A stretch of DNA of 64,000 nt from Macrostomum hystrix. Taxonomy: Eukaryota > Platyhelminthes > Macrostomidae. Position 1 is the first letter of the stretch; each line of letters starts with the position of its first letter. The DNA lies in contig CATNEN010000010.1 of the NCBI GenBank assembly GCA_950097015.1, positions 1,566,501 to 1,630,500 on the forward strand. Direction: 5' to 3'. Position numbers and translations under genes: made by a program. The notes below the pieces were generated by a model. The model saw nothing but the letters and a program-made list of their open reading frames with translations, ran no database searches and was not told where the DNA came from. Positions 37,209 to 48,156 of this stretch are shown here, piece after piece.

Positions 37209-38928
37209 ATGTCCTCGATCAGGTGTCTCATTATCGCTAGCGCGATTCTCATCAGCCCCTTTCGCAACGGCGCCGCCGCCGACGTGCTGTCTCCCGACGC
37301 TGTGATAGCGGCTGCTCTAAAACTTGACGCTGAGTACAAAAGTGCCCTGCGGCCACCACCGGATGACGGCTCGGCCAACACCGTCAACCTTTTTGTCTAT
37401 TTAAACAGCCTTGTCAATGTGGTGAGGCGACCAACTCTAATCAATGATCATGGATCGCTTGTTCTGAGTCGCGCATTCCAGTAAGTGCTAAATTTAAGTG
37501 ACTCATTGCAGAACTCGGCATCCCAGGAGGTGACGCTGCAGCTGTGGCTTGAAAAGGTTGGTTTGGAAACTATGGAGCGTGTATTGTAAAAGTTTATTCG
37601 CGTTTGGAACCGGTTTAATTTTGTCATCCTACAATGAGGATTTTGGTTACCTCACTGAATTCCATGACAAGCATCCATTGCAGCGGTGGCAGGACTCTCG
37701 CCTGGCCTGGCTGGGGAAATTCAATGCAACTCTGGATGCGATCAAGTCGATACACCTGCCTTCGAGTCAGGTTTGGCTGCCCGATGCGACAGTGAAGGAT
37801 GTGTAAGAGGAGAATTTTGCAGATTTTCTGCTGACGTTTGAAATAATCCCGTATTTCGAAACACAACCTGTAGACTCAGCAGTGCCAAAACCTATGCAGG
37901 ATCGAACAGAAGGATGTCTCTCTGAACCAGTCTCCAGTTGTGCTCGTGTCGCACGATGGAACTGTTAATCACGGCCTGGAGCTGCTCGTCACATTCAAAT
38001 GCCAGTTGCAAATGTTCTATTTCCCATTTGACAGCCAAACTTGCAACCTAAGACTGTACTCGTCCATGCAGATGAACGGTGCAGTTGTCCTCAAGCGTGA
38101 CCCAGCTGGAATAAACGATTCAATGTCAAAATACTTGATTAGGAATAATGAATTCTGCATCAAGGAAGTGTTTTTTAATAGTAGTGAATTTTGGGGCTTC
38201 GATACAATGGTCTTCGGTCTTGTGTTTCAGGTAAGTGAATCAATAGTGCGTTTGGCAGGGTCCGATTAGACTTAAAAGCGGCTGAAACTTTCAGAGAAAG
38301 GCGGCCTTCTACATGGCCAACATACTGTTTCCTAGCGTCCTACTCCTCGCAATTTCCTCCATTGCCTTCTGCTTGCCACCCGACTGCGGCGAGCGAATGT
38401 CCTTCAGCGTCACCATCGTGCTGTCCATGTGCGTGTTCCTGCAGCTGGCCGGGAACTACACGCCCACGCAGAGCGAGTCCGTGCCGCTCATCAGTGAGGC
38501 CTTAGTGTTGTTGGGCACCAAATACAAGCAGCCATTGTGTAAACAAAAAACGTTTACTTTCAGCCTGGCACTTGAGTGCGGCAGTGCTCATGACAATGTT
38601 CAACGTTCTCTGCAATGCATTCGTGCTCGGCTGCAACTCCATGCAGCGGAGCAGTTACCATGTGGGCAATCGGCTAATACGTGCGTTCTTCCTTAACCGC
38701 TTGATCATCGGGAAAAGCTTGCGGAGTCGCGTCACACCTGATTCAGCGCAGCAGCAACCGAAGCTTCCCGCTGGCGAGAATTTGGCCGATTTCCATGTCA
38801 ACGAGTGGGCCATTGTTGTGTGTTCAGCGGACAAGATGTTTTTCTTAGTTTTTATTATGTTTACGGGCTTTACCATCGGGTTGGTTTCGGTGTTTGCGGC
38901 CACAATGACCAGCGCCCAGTGCATCTAA
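37209..38928 (+). CDS. Cys-loop ligand-gated channel subunit 2 (nAChR-like)
   Basis: Six exons: 37209-37421, 37512-37556, 37684-37802, 37900-38230, 38295-38493 and 38564-38928, giving 423 residues. The exon sizes (213, 45, 119, 331, 199, 365) mirror those of the divergent neighbour (216, 45, 119, 328, 199, 401), with identical phases. Features: signal peptide (CLIIASAILISPF), LGIC Cys-loop (KCQLQMFYFPFDSQTC), M1 beginning NILFPSVLLLAISSI, CGER before M2 with 9' Leu, M3 from HLSAAVLMTMFNVLC and M4 from FFLVFIMFTGFTIG. No vicinal Cys pair is present. Exon 2 is almost base-identical to its partner in the other gene, which suggests recent duplication or gene conversion. A cation-permeable subunit of unknown ligand is the best reading; the two may co-assemble. 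Confidence 0.9.
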
Positions 38929-39707
38929 GAGTGTCCAGTGAGCAGCTTTAGAGTGAGAACGGAAATGAGCAGCTAGGCGATTCCGGCGATTGAGATCCTG
39001 GAACGTGAAGCCAGTAAAATACGAGTAAAGATGTTATCTCCGTCATTTACTCACTGCGCGCATCTCTAATTTCATACCATTATGCCGCATGCGTTCCATC
39101 AAATTTTAACTTTTTGTCGGCCTAATCTTTTTAATCTAAAGTAAAAAAATACGTAGCAATGGTCATTTTGTAGAGCCACCATCGAATCAGAATGATAATC
39201 ATTATTCTTGCTTAGATGCTTCTGTCTGTTGTGTCATTATTTCAGCTGCTCTTTCCCTACCTGTGGCTACTGACTACTAGCAAAAAAGTAACTAAAAATA
39301 AGCGCAACGCTTGTACGCATAAAACTGTTATCGCCTCAGAAACACCTGAGTAAGAGTACTTTAATCAATTTACGCTCGTATATACCACCAGCTCGGATTA
39401 TTGAGGACAGTTTATCACATGGCTTTAGAGATTAGTGATGAGACAATGGGAGATGGGACTGGAGAGATGGAGAGATTAGAGGTGCCAGGAGCATCTACGC
39501 TAGATGAGCTCTCAACAATTAGTTCTCAGCTGTCACGAAAAAAGACCGTGGAGTTGTGTCCATAGAAAGTCTGCAGCCAGTCTCTATGGCAACGAGTTGA
39601 CCATTGTCACGGCGAAACGCGTGGTTGGCGCTAACTTAATGACTCAATATATTTTTTCCAGAAGGTTTTCTGTGCATGCAGGTTGCAGCATTAGAAGAGG
39701 AACGAAT

Positions 39708-39830
39708 GACCTGCTAATTAACAGAATTCATCAACATAAATCAATCATGACCTGCTAATTAACAGAATTCATCAACGTAAATCAATCATGACCTGCTAAT
39801 TAACAGAATTCATCAACATAAATCAATCAG
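39708..39830 (+). repeat. 41-bp unit, three copies
   Basis: The unit contains GACCTGCTAATTAACAGAAT and CATCAACATAAATCAATCA. Copies start at 39708, 39749 and 39790, with a single change in the second. Confidence 0.9.
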
Positions 39831-40469
39831 AAGCATTATTAAAAAACTACATGTTGGCAGTTGGTAATTACAAGACCAGAAAAAATGCAGCACGGAAAAG
39901 GAGGAAGCAGAAGCGATCAGCGCGTGACACAGCTATGCCAGAGTCATCTCTGAGCTCACAGAAGCAAACCGGGATTTCGCTTTTGCCGGGATTTAGAAAG
40001 GTGTAAATTTATATTTTTCTATCAAATTACGAGGGATGAGGCAAAAGCACCCGGACTATCGCTTACCCTGAGGGCAAATATAAATGGAATTATCTTCCCT
40101 CTATACATCAAAAGCACGCCGCCGGCACCTTGACAACTTATCCACCAAGAGGACTCCTGAGCACAGAGGACTCGAGAGAAATTATGAACAAATCAGCTTA
40201 TATAAATAACATGTTTAATTGGGAACGTGGGTGTTAAAGCTGTATCAAAAATCATTATTAGAGAGTAAATATAATTCACCTGTTTCACATAATCGATATT
40301 AGAGAAAAACATGCGCAGCGCACACTACTAACACGAGTAGTCGGATTCAGCGATCAACGTGAACGACTCGACTCTGCGCGAAGAATCCATTCCTGCTGCC
40401 GGGCGAAGAGTAGCTGAAAATGTGAAAACAGTAAAAATTACGTAATTTTAGTACTACTCGGCGTGACTC

Positions 40470-40550
40470 GGCGGACAATGCGTGCAAAGTCAGAGCAGAG
40501 GTACCCCTGCGGGAGTGTGCCTGCCTCTGATGGCTGTGGTTCTACTGTCA
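40470..40550 (+). repeat. SINE-like element, copy 4 (3' part)
   Basis: GACAATGCGTGCAAAGTCAG, CAGAGGTACCCCTGCG and GAGTGTGCCTGC match the 3' half of the element at 26.5 kb read on its minus strand. Confidence 0.5.
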
Positions 40551-40702
40551 CTAAATAAATGTGTCCATAGCCCTCCTAAAAGTGTTAGTATAATTATTAC
40601 TCGTAGTTAGGAGAATCTAAGTTTGAAGGAAAATCCGCGGGAATTCCCTGGAACCTGCTATATAGAGACTATGGGGAGCTCGGGCAATGAGCAGCTGGCC
40701 AC

Positions 40703-43700
40703 TCACGCAGCCATGAGGTAGATTCTGCGCACACCGGACGGCCACTCGGCCAGCTTGTCCGACTCCACCCAGCGCCGATTCTGGCTGGCCGCATCCAGCG
40801 AGTAGAACAGCCGAACTCCGGGCAGCTCATGCGTCAGGCTGAAGCCGCCGGCCCCGCCAAGCGGCTTGGCGCCCGGCGGTGCCACGCGAAATTGAAGCCC
40901 CATTTTGGCCAGCCGAGAAAGCTCGCGGTGCCCGACGCTGCTGACGAATTCCGCCCAGTCGCGGCGGCGCTGCTTGAGCGCTTTGGGGGCGTCTTGACCG
41001 GCCTCCCATTCGCCACGGCGCCAGGCGCGTTCGGCTAGCGCCAGAAGGCGCGGCGCTAGCAGGCCGAAGACGTGCTCTGGTTGGCGCGCTGTCTCCGTCC
41101 AGAGGGCACCGGACAGGCCGAGAATGTCGGCGCCGGGGCCGGCGGAGGCGTCGGCTTCAGCGGCGTCGTAGGTGAAGACGGCGTGCAGGTCGGTGAAGTT
41201 GGCTGCCCAGTAGAGGCCGCGCTCTTCGGGATCGGGCTCCTGGCGAATGTCCAGGTAGAGCCGGTTGGCTGGCGCCATCAGCAGGCTGTAGCCGGCAGTG
41301 GCCAGGCTGCGCAACGAAGGCCGCGTGTGCCACGGCACGGCGACTACGCGGGGTGGACGGCGGGAACCAGCGGCCTGGTTGATTTAGGAAGAGGTACGAA
41401 TTGGAACCTGTGATCACATTGTGAGGAGTATTTAGGACCTGATTACACACATCATTCAGGATTTAGGAGTTCAACATCTGGGATCTGGGATCTCATCATT
41501 CAGGATCTAGGAGTTCAACATCTGGGATCTGGGATCTCATCATTCAGGATCTGGGATCTCGTCATTCAGGATCTGGGATATCATCATTCAGGATCTGGGA
41601 TCTCATCATTCAGGATCTGGAATCTTTTCATTCAGGATCTGGGATCTCATCATTCAGGATCTGGGATCTCATCATTCAGGATCTCGGATCTCATCATTCA
41701 GGATCTGCGATCTCATCATTCAGGATCTAGGATCTCATCGTTAAGGATCTGGGATCTCATTATGCAGGATCTGGGATCTCATCATTCAAGATCTGGGATC
41801 TCATCATTCAGGATCTGCGATCTCATCATTCAGGATCTAGGATCTCATCAGTTAGGATCTGGGATCTCATCAGTCAGGATCTGGGATCTCATCATTCAGG
41901 ATCTAGGATCTCATCAGTTAGGATCTGGGATCTCATCAGTCAGGATCTGGGATCTCATCATTCAGGATCTGGGATCTCATCATTCAGGATCTGGGATCTC
42001 ATCATTCAGGCAGATCCCATCATTCAAGATCTGGGATCTCATTATTCAGGATCTGGGATCTCATCATTCAAGATCTGGGATCTCATCATTCAGGATCTGC
42101 GATCTCATCATTCAGGATCTAGGATCTCATCAGTTAGGATCTGGGATCTCATCAGTCAGGATCTGGGATCTCATCATTCAGGATCTGGGATCTCATCATT
42201 CAGGATCTGGGATCTCATCATTCAGGATCTGGGATCTCATCGTTTGGGTCTGGAATCATATCATGTGAGATTTCTCATCTGGATCTGGATGTTCTACGAT
42301 AAAACACACTACTGTAAGGAGGCGTATGCTCATAGGAAAACGTATAACTTGTTACCAGGCTGCTGAGATTGAAAGGCAGCAAATTGGTGTCGGCGAATCC
42401 GTCGGCCCAGCCTAGCAGCGCTTGAACACCGGCATCAGCGGCGGCTTCCATGAGGCGGTGCAGGTTGATGCGGCTGACGATATCGGCGTCCACGAGCTGG
42501 TCAGGTCTGCTTTGACAAGAGTGAGGAATCACGAGTATGGGATATTGGGTCGCTAATAAAGTTACTCCAACTGTTCACCAAAAATCCCAGTTTTATTCAT
42601 TGGTAAAAATGATCAACTGTGACTCACCGAAGGCCAAGCATGCGGCGACAAGCGGGCGACTGGGTCCAGGTGCCGCGAGGCGCCTCATCGCCACCGAAGT
42701 GATACTCGAGCAGCGGATGGCCGGACTGCGAGTGCAGCTGCCTGGCACCGCTCAGGAGCTCCTGGATGAACTGGGAACCCGCTGGCATGCAGGGATTCAC
42801 GCTGTTGTTCGCAAACGCCTGGGGACTTCGCATGCCGCCTGGATCCTCTGGATCCAGCAGATCCGTGTGCCCAGCCTTGAATGGACGGAGGTGAGCATTG
42901 TAGACTCAGTCGAGTCAAGTAGAGAACTGTATTCAAGAACCAGCACATACGGACAGACAACCAGGACAGAGGGACAGACAACCAGGACAGAGGGACAGAC
43001 AACCACGACTGAGGGACAGACAATCAGGACAGACGGACAGACAACCAGGACAGAGGGACAGACAACCAGGACAGAGGTACAGACAACCAGGACAGAGGGA
43101 CAGACAACCAGGACAGAGGGACAGACATCTAGGACAGAGGGACAGACAACTAGGACAGAGGGACAGACAATCAAGACTCAAGAGGCAAGGTAAATCGGTC
43201 AGACGCAGGAAGGCTGACCTTCAAAGCCAGTATGGCGGCCAACGAGTGAGCGGGAGTGTCCAACTCGGGCACCACCCGGACGAACCGTCGGGCAGCGTGG
43301 CGCAGGATTTTCGCGTAGTCCTGGGCGCTGAAGCTGCCGCTGCCGGGCGCAGCGTCCCAGCTGTTCGGGTCCGAGCCCAGCTGTGGCGGCTGGGCGCAGG
43401 CGGGCCGAGCGACGCCGCTCAGCGGGTGGCACCGCCGGCTGGCGACGGGGAAAGCCGCAGTGACCGGCAGGCGGAGGCCCTCATCGTCGGACAGGTGCAG
43501 GTGCAGCCGGTTGAGCTTGAAGGCAGACATGGCGTCAATGATGCGCATCACCTGGGAGGCTGGCATGAAGTTTCGCGCCACATCGAGCATGAGGCCGCGG
43601 TAGGGCGCGCGCGGATAGTCGAAGATGCGACCAACGGTGAGGCGTCCGCCAGGCTGAAGCAGCGACACGAGCGACTGGGCGGCCCAGAATAGGCCGGCCG

Positions 43701-45782
43701 GCTGCGCTGCCCTGAGGGTCACTCGGCCCGACTGCGGGGACAGATAAGCAGCACTTTGGTGTGGATATTGGGAAGAGGGGAATCTGAAGGGATTTTAGAA
43801 GAGGGGAATCTGGAGGGATTTCGGAAAGATGGGAGTCTGAAGGGATTTCGGAAAGATAGGAATCTGAAGGGATTTCGGAAAGAGGAGAATCTGAAGGGAT
43901 TTTGGGAAGAGGGGAATCTCGAGGGATTTTGGGGGAATGGGAATCTGGAGGGATTATGGGAAGGCCTCACCTGCGGATCAATGCTCAGCTCATAGACTTC
44001 TGACACCTGGTCAGCCGTCATATTTTTGGTCAGGCTGCTAAATCTGCCAGCACTGCCGCACAGTCGCAATTGCGCGACCCAGCGCCGATTCGAACTGCCA
44101 AAGCAGGCGCTGCCCGCGGATGCAGAAGCGGCTTCAATAGCGGCCTGGCGAATCAACTGGCCGGCGGCCTCCGAAGCTCTGGCCAATCGGCAGCCGTCGT
44201 CCTCGGCGCCAACCGCTGGTGCGGATTCGGCCACGGTGAGTCCGGCCAGCAGACAGTTGGTGTCCGCAACCAGCTGCCGGCTGTCCAGTGGCTCCGCCAG
44301 CACCGGCTTGGGCACAAGCCGGACCAGATCCGGCCCGGGCCGCTCATCGCCCAAGTAGCCGGCCTGAATGGCGGCTCTGCTCGGATATTGATCGGAGATG
44401 CTGGTGATTTTGAGCTGCATCCCACTTCACCACCCGTTTCATCCAGCCTTCCTATTCCGTTGAGCAATATGTCAATACTGAGCCCACTGTTCAGCCGTCT
44501 CAACTGTGCTCAAGCTCGACTCTTGTAACCGCAAAGACTTGATGAACCGGTCCGTGGGCACTGACTTCATTTAAGGGTACACTCTCACTGGGCCTTGGGG
44601 GTTGGCCCTTAGGTTGGCACCTCAAATTAATGCGGCCTCTCCGCGAAGTCAAGCTCAGGGACTTTATTGTGAGAAGGCAGATGTGCTAATCCCTATTGTA
44701 GAAGTATAAAATTCTAAAAAATGCACCTCTTAAATGGTGTCCAAGGCTCGTTAGAATCGCCCGGTCTGGCCTTGTACTGTTCCGGCCTAGTCAGCGGCTG
44801 CACAAAGTCCAAATCTTCGCTAGCCGTAACTGCCAGAACATCGGCGGCAACTTCGGCGCCAGACGAATCGACAAGCACGGCGTACCAGTTAGGGAAGGAG
44901 TCGTAGCGACTGACGACGGCATTTTTGCCAATGTACTTGATGTTGTACTGCCGCCCAGGTGCCAGGCCCGATGAGGCAACTTCACCGCATGGCTCCAGTC
45001 GGTGCAGGTAGCCATTCAGGTGGTGCAGGCGGAACCCAACCGATGGTCCATCATCTGCCAACAGCACCGGCCGCATCAACGAGAAGTATAGACGCCAGTG
45101 GAAGCCCGCGCCGAGTGGTCGATCGGTCAGAGGGCTGCTTAGCGAGATCTGGGCACTGTGGTTCGGTCCCGTGTTGCTAATGACGCTAAAGGTAAGCTGC
45201 AGTTGGCTGGCCAGCTGATGCAGGGCGCGCTCGCCCTCCGACTGGGCGGTGGACAGCCGCTCACCGCGCATAGATATGAGCACTGCCATGGTTTGAATGG
45301 TGGAACTGAAGCTACAGCTATTCCATTCGATTGGAACTGAAGCTACAGCTATTCCATTCGATTGGAACTGAAGCTACAGCTATTCCATTCGATTGGAACT
45401 GAATCAACAGCTATTCCATTCGATTGGAACTGAAGCTACAGCTATTCCATTCGATTGGAACTGAATCAACAGCTATTCCATTCGATTGGAACTGAAGCAA
45501 CAGCTATTCCATTCGATTGGAACTGAATCAACAGCTATTCCATTCGATTGGAACTGAATCAACAGCTATTCCATTCGATTGGAACTGAATCAACAGCTAT
45601 TCCATTCGATTGGAACTGAAGCAACAGCTATTCCATTCGATTGGAACTGAAGCTAAAACACAATATAGTGCTGGTTACTCACCTGAAAGTGTCCACGCTG
45701 ATAATGTTACTATAAAGAAACCAATGTACAATTTGGTCTGCAAGCTTGAATGCCTCCATTTGATGCACAAGCGTGCAAACAT
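40703..45782 (-). CDS. Chitobiase-type beta-N-acetylhexosaminidase (GH20)
   Basis: Seven minus-strand exons: 45782-45683, 45282-44727, 44424-43971, 43731-43219, 42875-42628, 42506-42356 and 41374-40703, giving about 897 residues. The enzyme removes terminal GlcNAc from chitin fragments. Order: signal sequence or anchor (KLYIGFFIVTLSAWTLSVLIS, residues ~18-38), CHB_HEX carbohydrate-binding domain, GH20b domain (ending AAQPAGLFWAAQSLVSLL), TIM-barrel with PYRGLMLDVARNFMP and LHLHLSDDEG, and the catalytic pair in YHFGGDE (about Asp604/Glu605). The conserved GWADGF and YLDIRQEPDPEERGLYW follow, then a CHB_HEX_C domain. This four-part layout is that of bacterial chitobiase, longer than lysosomal HEXA/HEXB. 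Exon 1 is inferred from a clean donor (TCAG/GTGAGT) and matching phase 1. The acceptor at 44424 is weak. Introns 1, 3, 4 and 6 each carry a different satellite. Confidence 0.88.
41455..42262 (+). repeat. 22-bp satellite in hexosaminidase intron 6
   Basis: The unit is CATCATTCAGGATCTGGGAT plus CT, about 36 copies, with CAGTTAGG and CAGTCAGG variants recurring in the same order twice, so a longer block was itself duplicated (about 41,760-42,000 and 42,025-42,240). Confidence 0.95.
42945..43185 (+). repeat. 21-bp satellite in hexosaminidase intron 4
   Basis: The unit is ACAGACAACCAGGACAGAGG plus G, about 11 copies. Confidence 0.95.
43765..43965 (+). repeat. 27-bp satellite in hexosaminidase intron 3
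   Basis: About seven diverged copies built on GAATCTGAAGGGATTTCGGA plus AAGATGG. Confidence 0.9.
44565..44700 (-). repeat. SINE-like element, copy 3
   Basis: On the minus strand it reads AAGTCCCTGAGCTTGACTTC, CGCATTAATTTGAGG and AAGGCCCAGTGAGAGTGTAC, aligning with the 26.5-kb copy. It lies in intron 2 of the hexosaminidase. Confidence 0.6.
45297..45656 (+). repeat. 31-bp satellite in hexosaminidase intron 1
   Basis: The unit holds TTGGAACTGAAGCTACAGCT and ATTCCATTCGA. About 11.5 copies, with GAATCAACAGC variants interspersed. Confidence 0.95.
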
Positions 45783-48156
45783 GGTGAATGTATGTGCTGA
45801 TTGACCTGCTGATATAATAATTCTGAAAGAGGAATGAAACTTATCTCACAGTTGAAACTTTATTATTGTTATGGTTGCTTTTGATTTTTACTTAGATCAT
45901 AAGAACTAGATTTGTTGGTGCTTTGGAATTAGAAAAAAAAGATCACTAAACATGGAAAAAATTTAAGAGAAAAAAATTTTAATGAGAAAAGGGATAAGTC
46001 ACCAGCTATCTACATGAAACTTTGATTCATATGCCTTAAAAGAAAACTTAACAAACTAACCTGTAAACTTTAGATAGTAAAATAACACAAAGATCTACAA
46101 AATAGCTGTATGTGCACTCTCATAGATTTTTATACAAGTCATGTTATGTCAATGATAGCTATTCTATTAAATTAGCTATCTTTCCATATTAAATATTCTA
46201 CATTCCTTTTAATTTTTAATCTATGTAGTATGCAGTAGGCCTACAGCAATGTGCACTGCACTGCAGCTTGATGCTCTACTTCATAGACCTACACATATTT
46301 CTATGTATCACCTAGTTATACAACATAATATTACAAATATTAAATTCATTATTAATTTAAAAAAATTAATTACTATAACAGTAGCAACTATATAGCTATA
46401 ATAAAAGTACAACAAATTTCAAAATTTAAGATTTTAATGCAACCAAGTAAGTTAATTTTTTTGGCTGTTAGTTTTGCCAAACTATTTAGCTAATTTGTTA
46501 ATTCAAACAATTTAGGCCAAATTAAGAATATTTAGCTAACATATTTTGAGCCATTAAATTTGCTAGTCTATAGTCTCTATAGATTCAAGACACTATTATA
46601 TAATATATATATGTGAAAATAAGACTTTTATAAACAAAGCTATATAAAAACAATGGAGCTTTATGTTGGGCATGCTGTACTAAGATAAACGGATTTGTAC
46701 TTGCTCCAGATCAAAAGCAATAGTTGATTATGTGCTGAAAAATGACTTTTTCCTATCTCCGCAGTGTATTTTTTTCCAGCAAATCGGCCTTCTAAAAATT
46801 TACACGATCTTTGAGTTTCCCGTCCTGTTATACTACAGTGGTCCTTGAGTAGAACATTGCCCAATATGCTTGTATATGTCCTTGGGCTTATTTTCTCTGC
46901 TAAGGCCTACAGTACAGCTACACAACCCTGGCAACTCTCAACCCAGTTACAATTTTCAAGTGGTTTCGACTGCCCACAGGCAGAGACAGAGGCCAATAAA
47001 AAGCTGGGCCTATTATAATTATGTTAAATGAGAACACAGAGAATACGTTCAGTTCAGATAGAATTACATCGAGGGTTCACGAACTCTAGCGAGAGCGAAC
47101 CTCAATATGATTGACGAACTAAAGCCCAAAACAAATCGCTATTGATTAAGTGATAAAGTGATGCATTGGCCTATAGCCGAGACATGCAACAACTTGTTTA
47201 GACGTTCTATACGTCTAGAACAAATAATGGGAAGTAGTTAACGCACGTGTGTCTCGTGTGAAAAAGGACCACCCATTTTTTAGATTTTGGATTTTTGTGC
47301 ATTTAAACTGCATAGTGGCTGTGAATACTTTTATTAACTTTTCAGAACTTATAGATCTTCTACTTCTTTGCTTTTGATACGAGAGCTTTGCTTTACTGTG
47401 GAAATCTTTTGAATATATTTTTTTCTATGAAACTGGGTGTAGTATGTAACCATATGTTATTCTACCACCCCCTCCCTTCATTTCTGTTCCCTCGATTCCT
47501 CTTCTATTTCATCCATTCCTCGTTCCTATCATTCGCCAGCTTCACTTTCTCCCTTTGGCCAAACCCAGTAATGCTGAGCGCTTCACCTTAATTGTTTTTT
47601 TCCTGTCAGCCTACAACAAGATCGTTTGCAAACTGTGTATTCCTTGGAATATGCCTTAGGTTAGGTATATGCCTTAGAATTAACTAAGTATAATAAAAAA
47701 ACACTGAATGTGCGCACACTGTATTATTAAGCGTTAGTGAAACCGATTTGTGCTTTTTAGGCAGGGAAAAGTTCAAACTTAAAGATGGATTATTTAGGCC
47801 TATTATTTTGTCTCAATGCAACAAGCCTTAATTTATTCGAAATTGGCCAATCTTACTTCATTTTTTAGATTTTAAGCTTGTCCAACGTCGATTAAAATGT
47901 TTCTCGATAGCCAAAGTTATTAGGACACTTTAATCATAAAACTTGTATTAAATTGTACTGTGTATTACCAAGCATATAGATAAAAGTATTCTATATTTTC
48001 ACAAAAATGTTTTGTAAGCTTAACCAGAATGGAGTGCAGAAGCTCTCTTCTAGAAATAGCTAGCTAGAGCATGAAAAATACTATATAAACCATCTTTTTT
48101 TTCATTTTTTGTTTCTAAAGTGTGAATTACTTAATATCACATTTTCAGCTTTTTTA
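45783..48156. other. AT-rich spacer before xylose isomerase
   Basis: About 2.4 kb of strongly AT-rich sequence without arrays or coding domains, apart from a decayed gene fragment at 47455-47640 (listed separately). A splice-acceptor-like ATTTTCAG ends at 48148, eight bases before the start codon. Confidence 0.6.
47455..47640 (+). pseudogene. Decayed fragment of xylose isomerase gene
   Basis: This segment aligns with about 50,110-50,280, the end of intron 5 and the first bases of exon 6 of the intact gene downstream. Shared strings include CTCCCTTCATTT, GTTCCCTCGATTCCTC, AACCCAGTAA, TGCTGAG, ACCTTAATT, a CAG acceptor, then CTACAACAAGATCG against CATACAAGAAGAAGATCG. Indels break the exon frame. 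The 20-bp satellite of the intact intron is not present. Confidence 0.75.

Larger units (their letters stand above)
38929..40702. other. Intergenic between receptor 2 and hexosaminidase
   Basis: AT-rich spacer without a gene. It holds a 41-bp triplication and a SINE-like fragment, listed separately. Confidence 0.5.
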
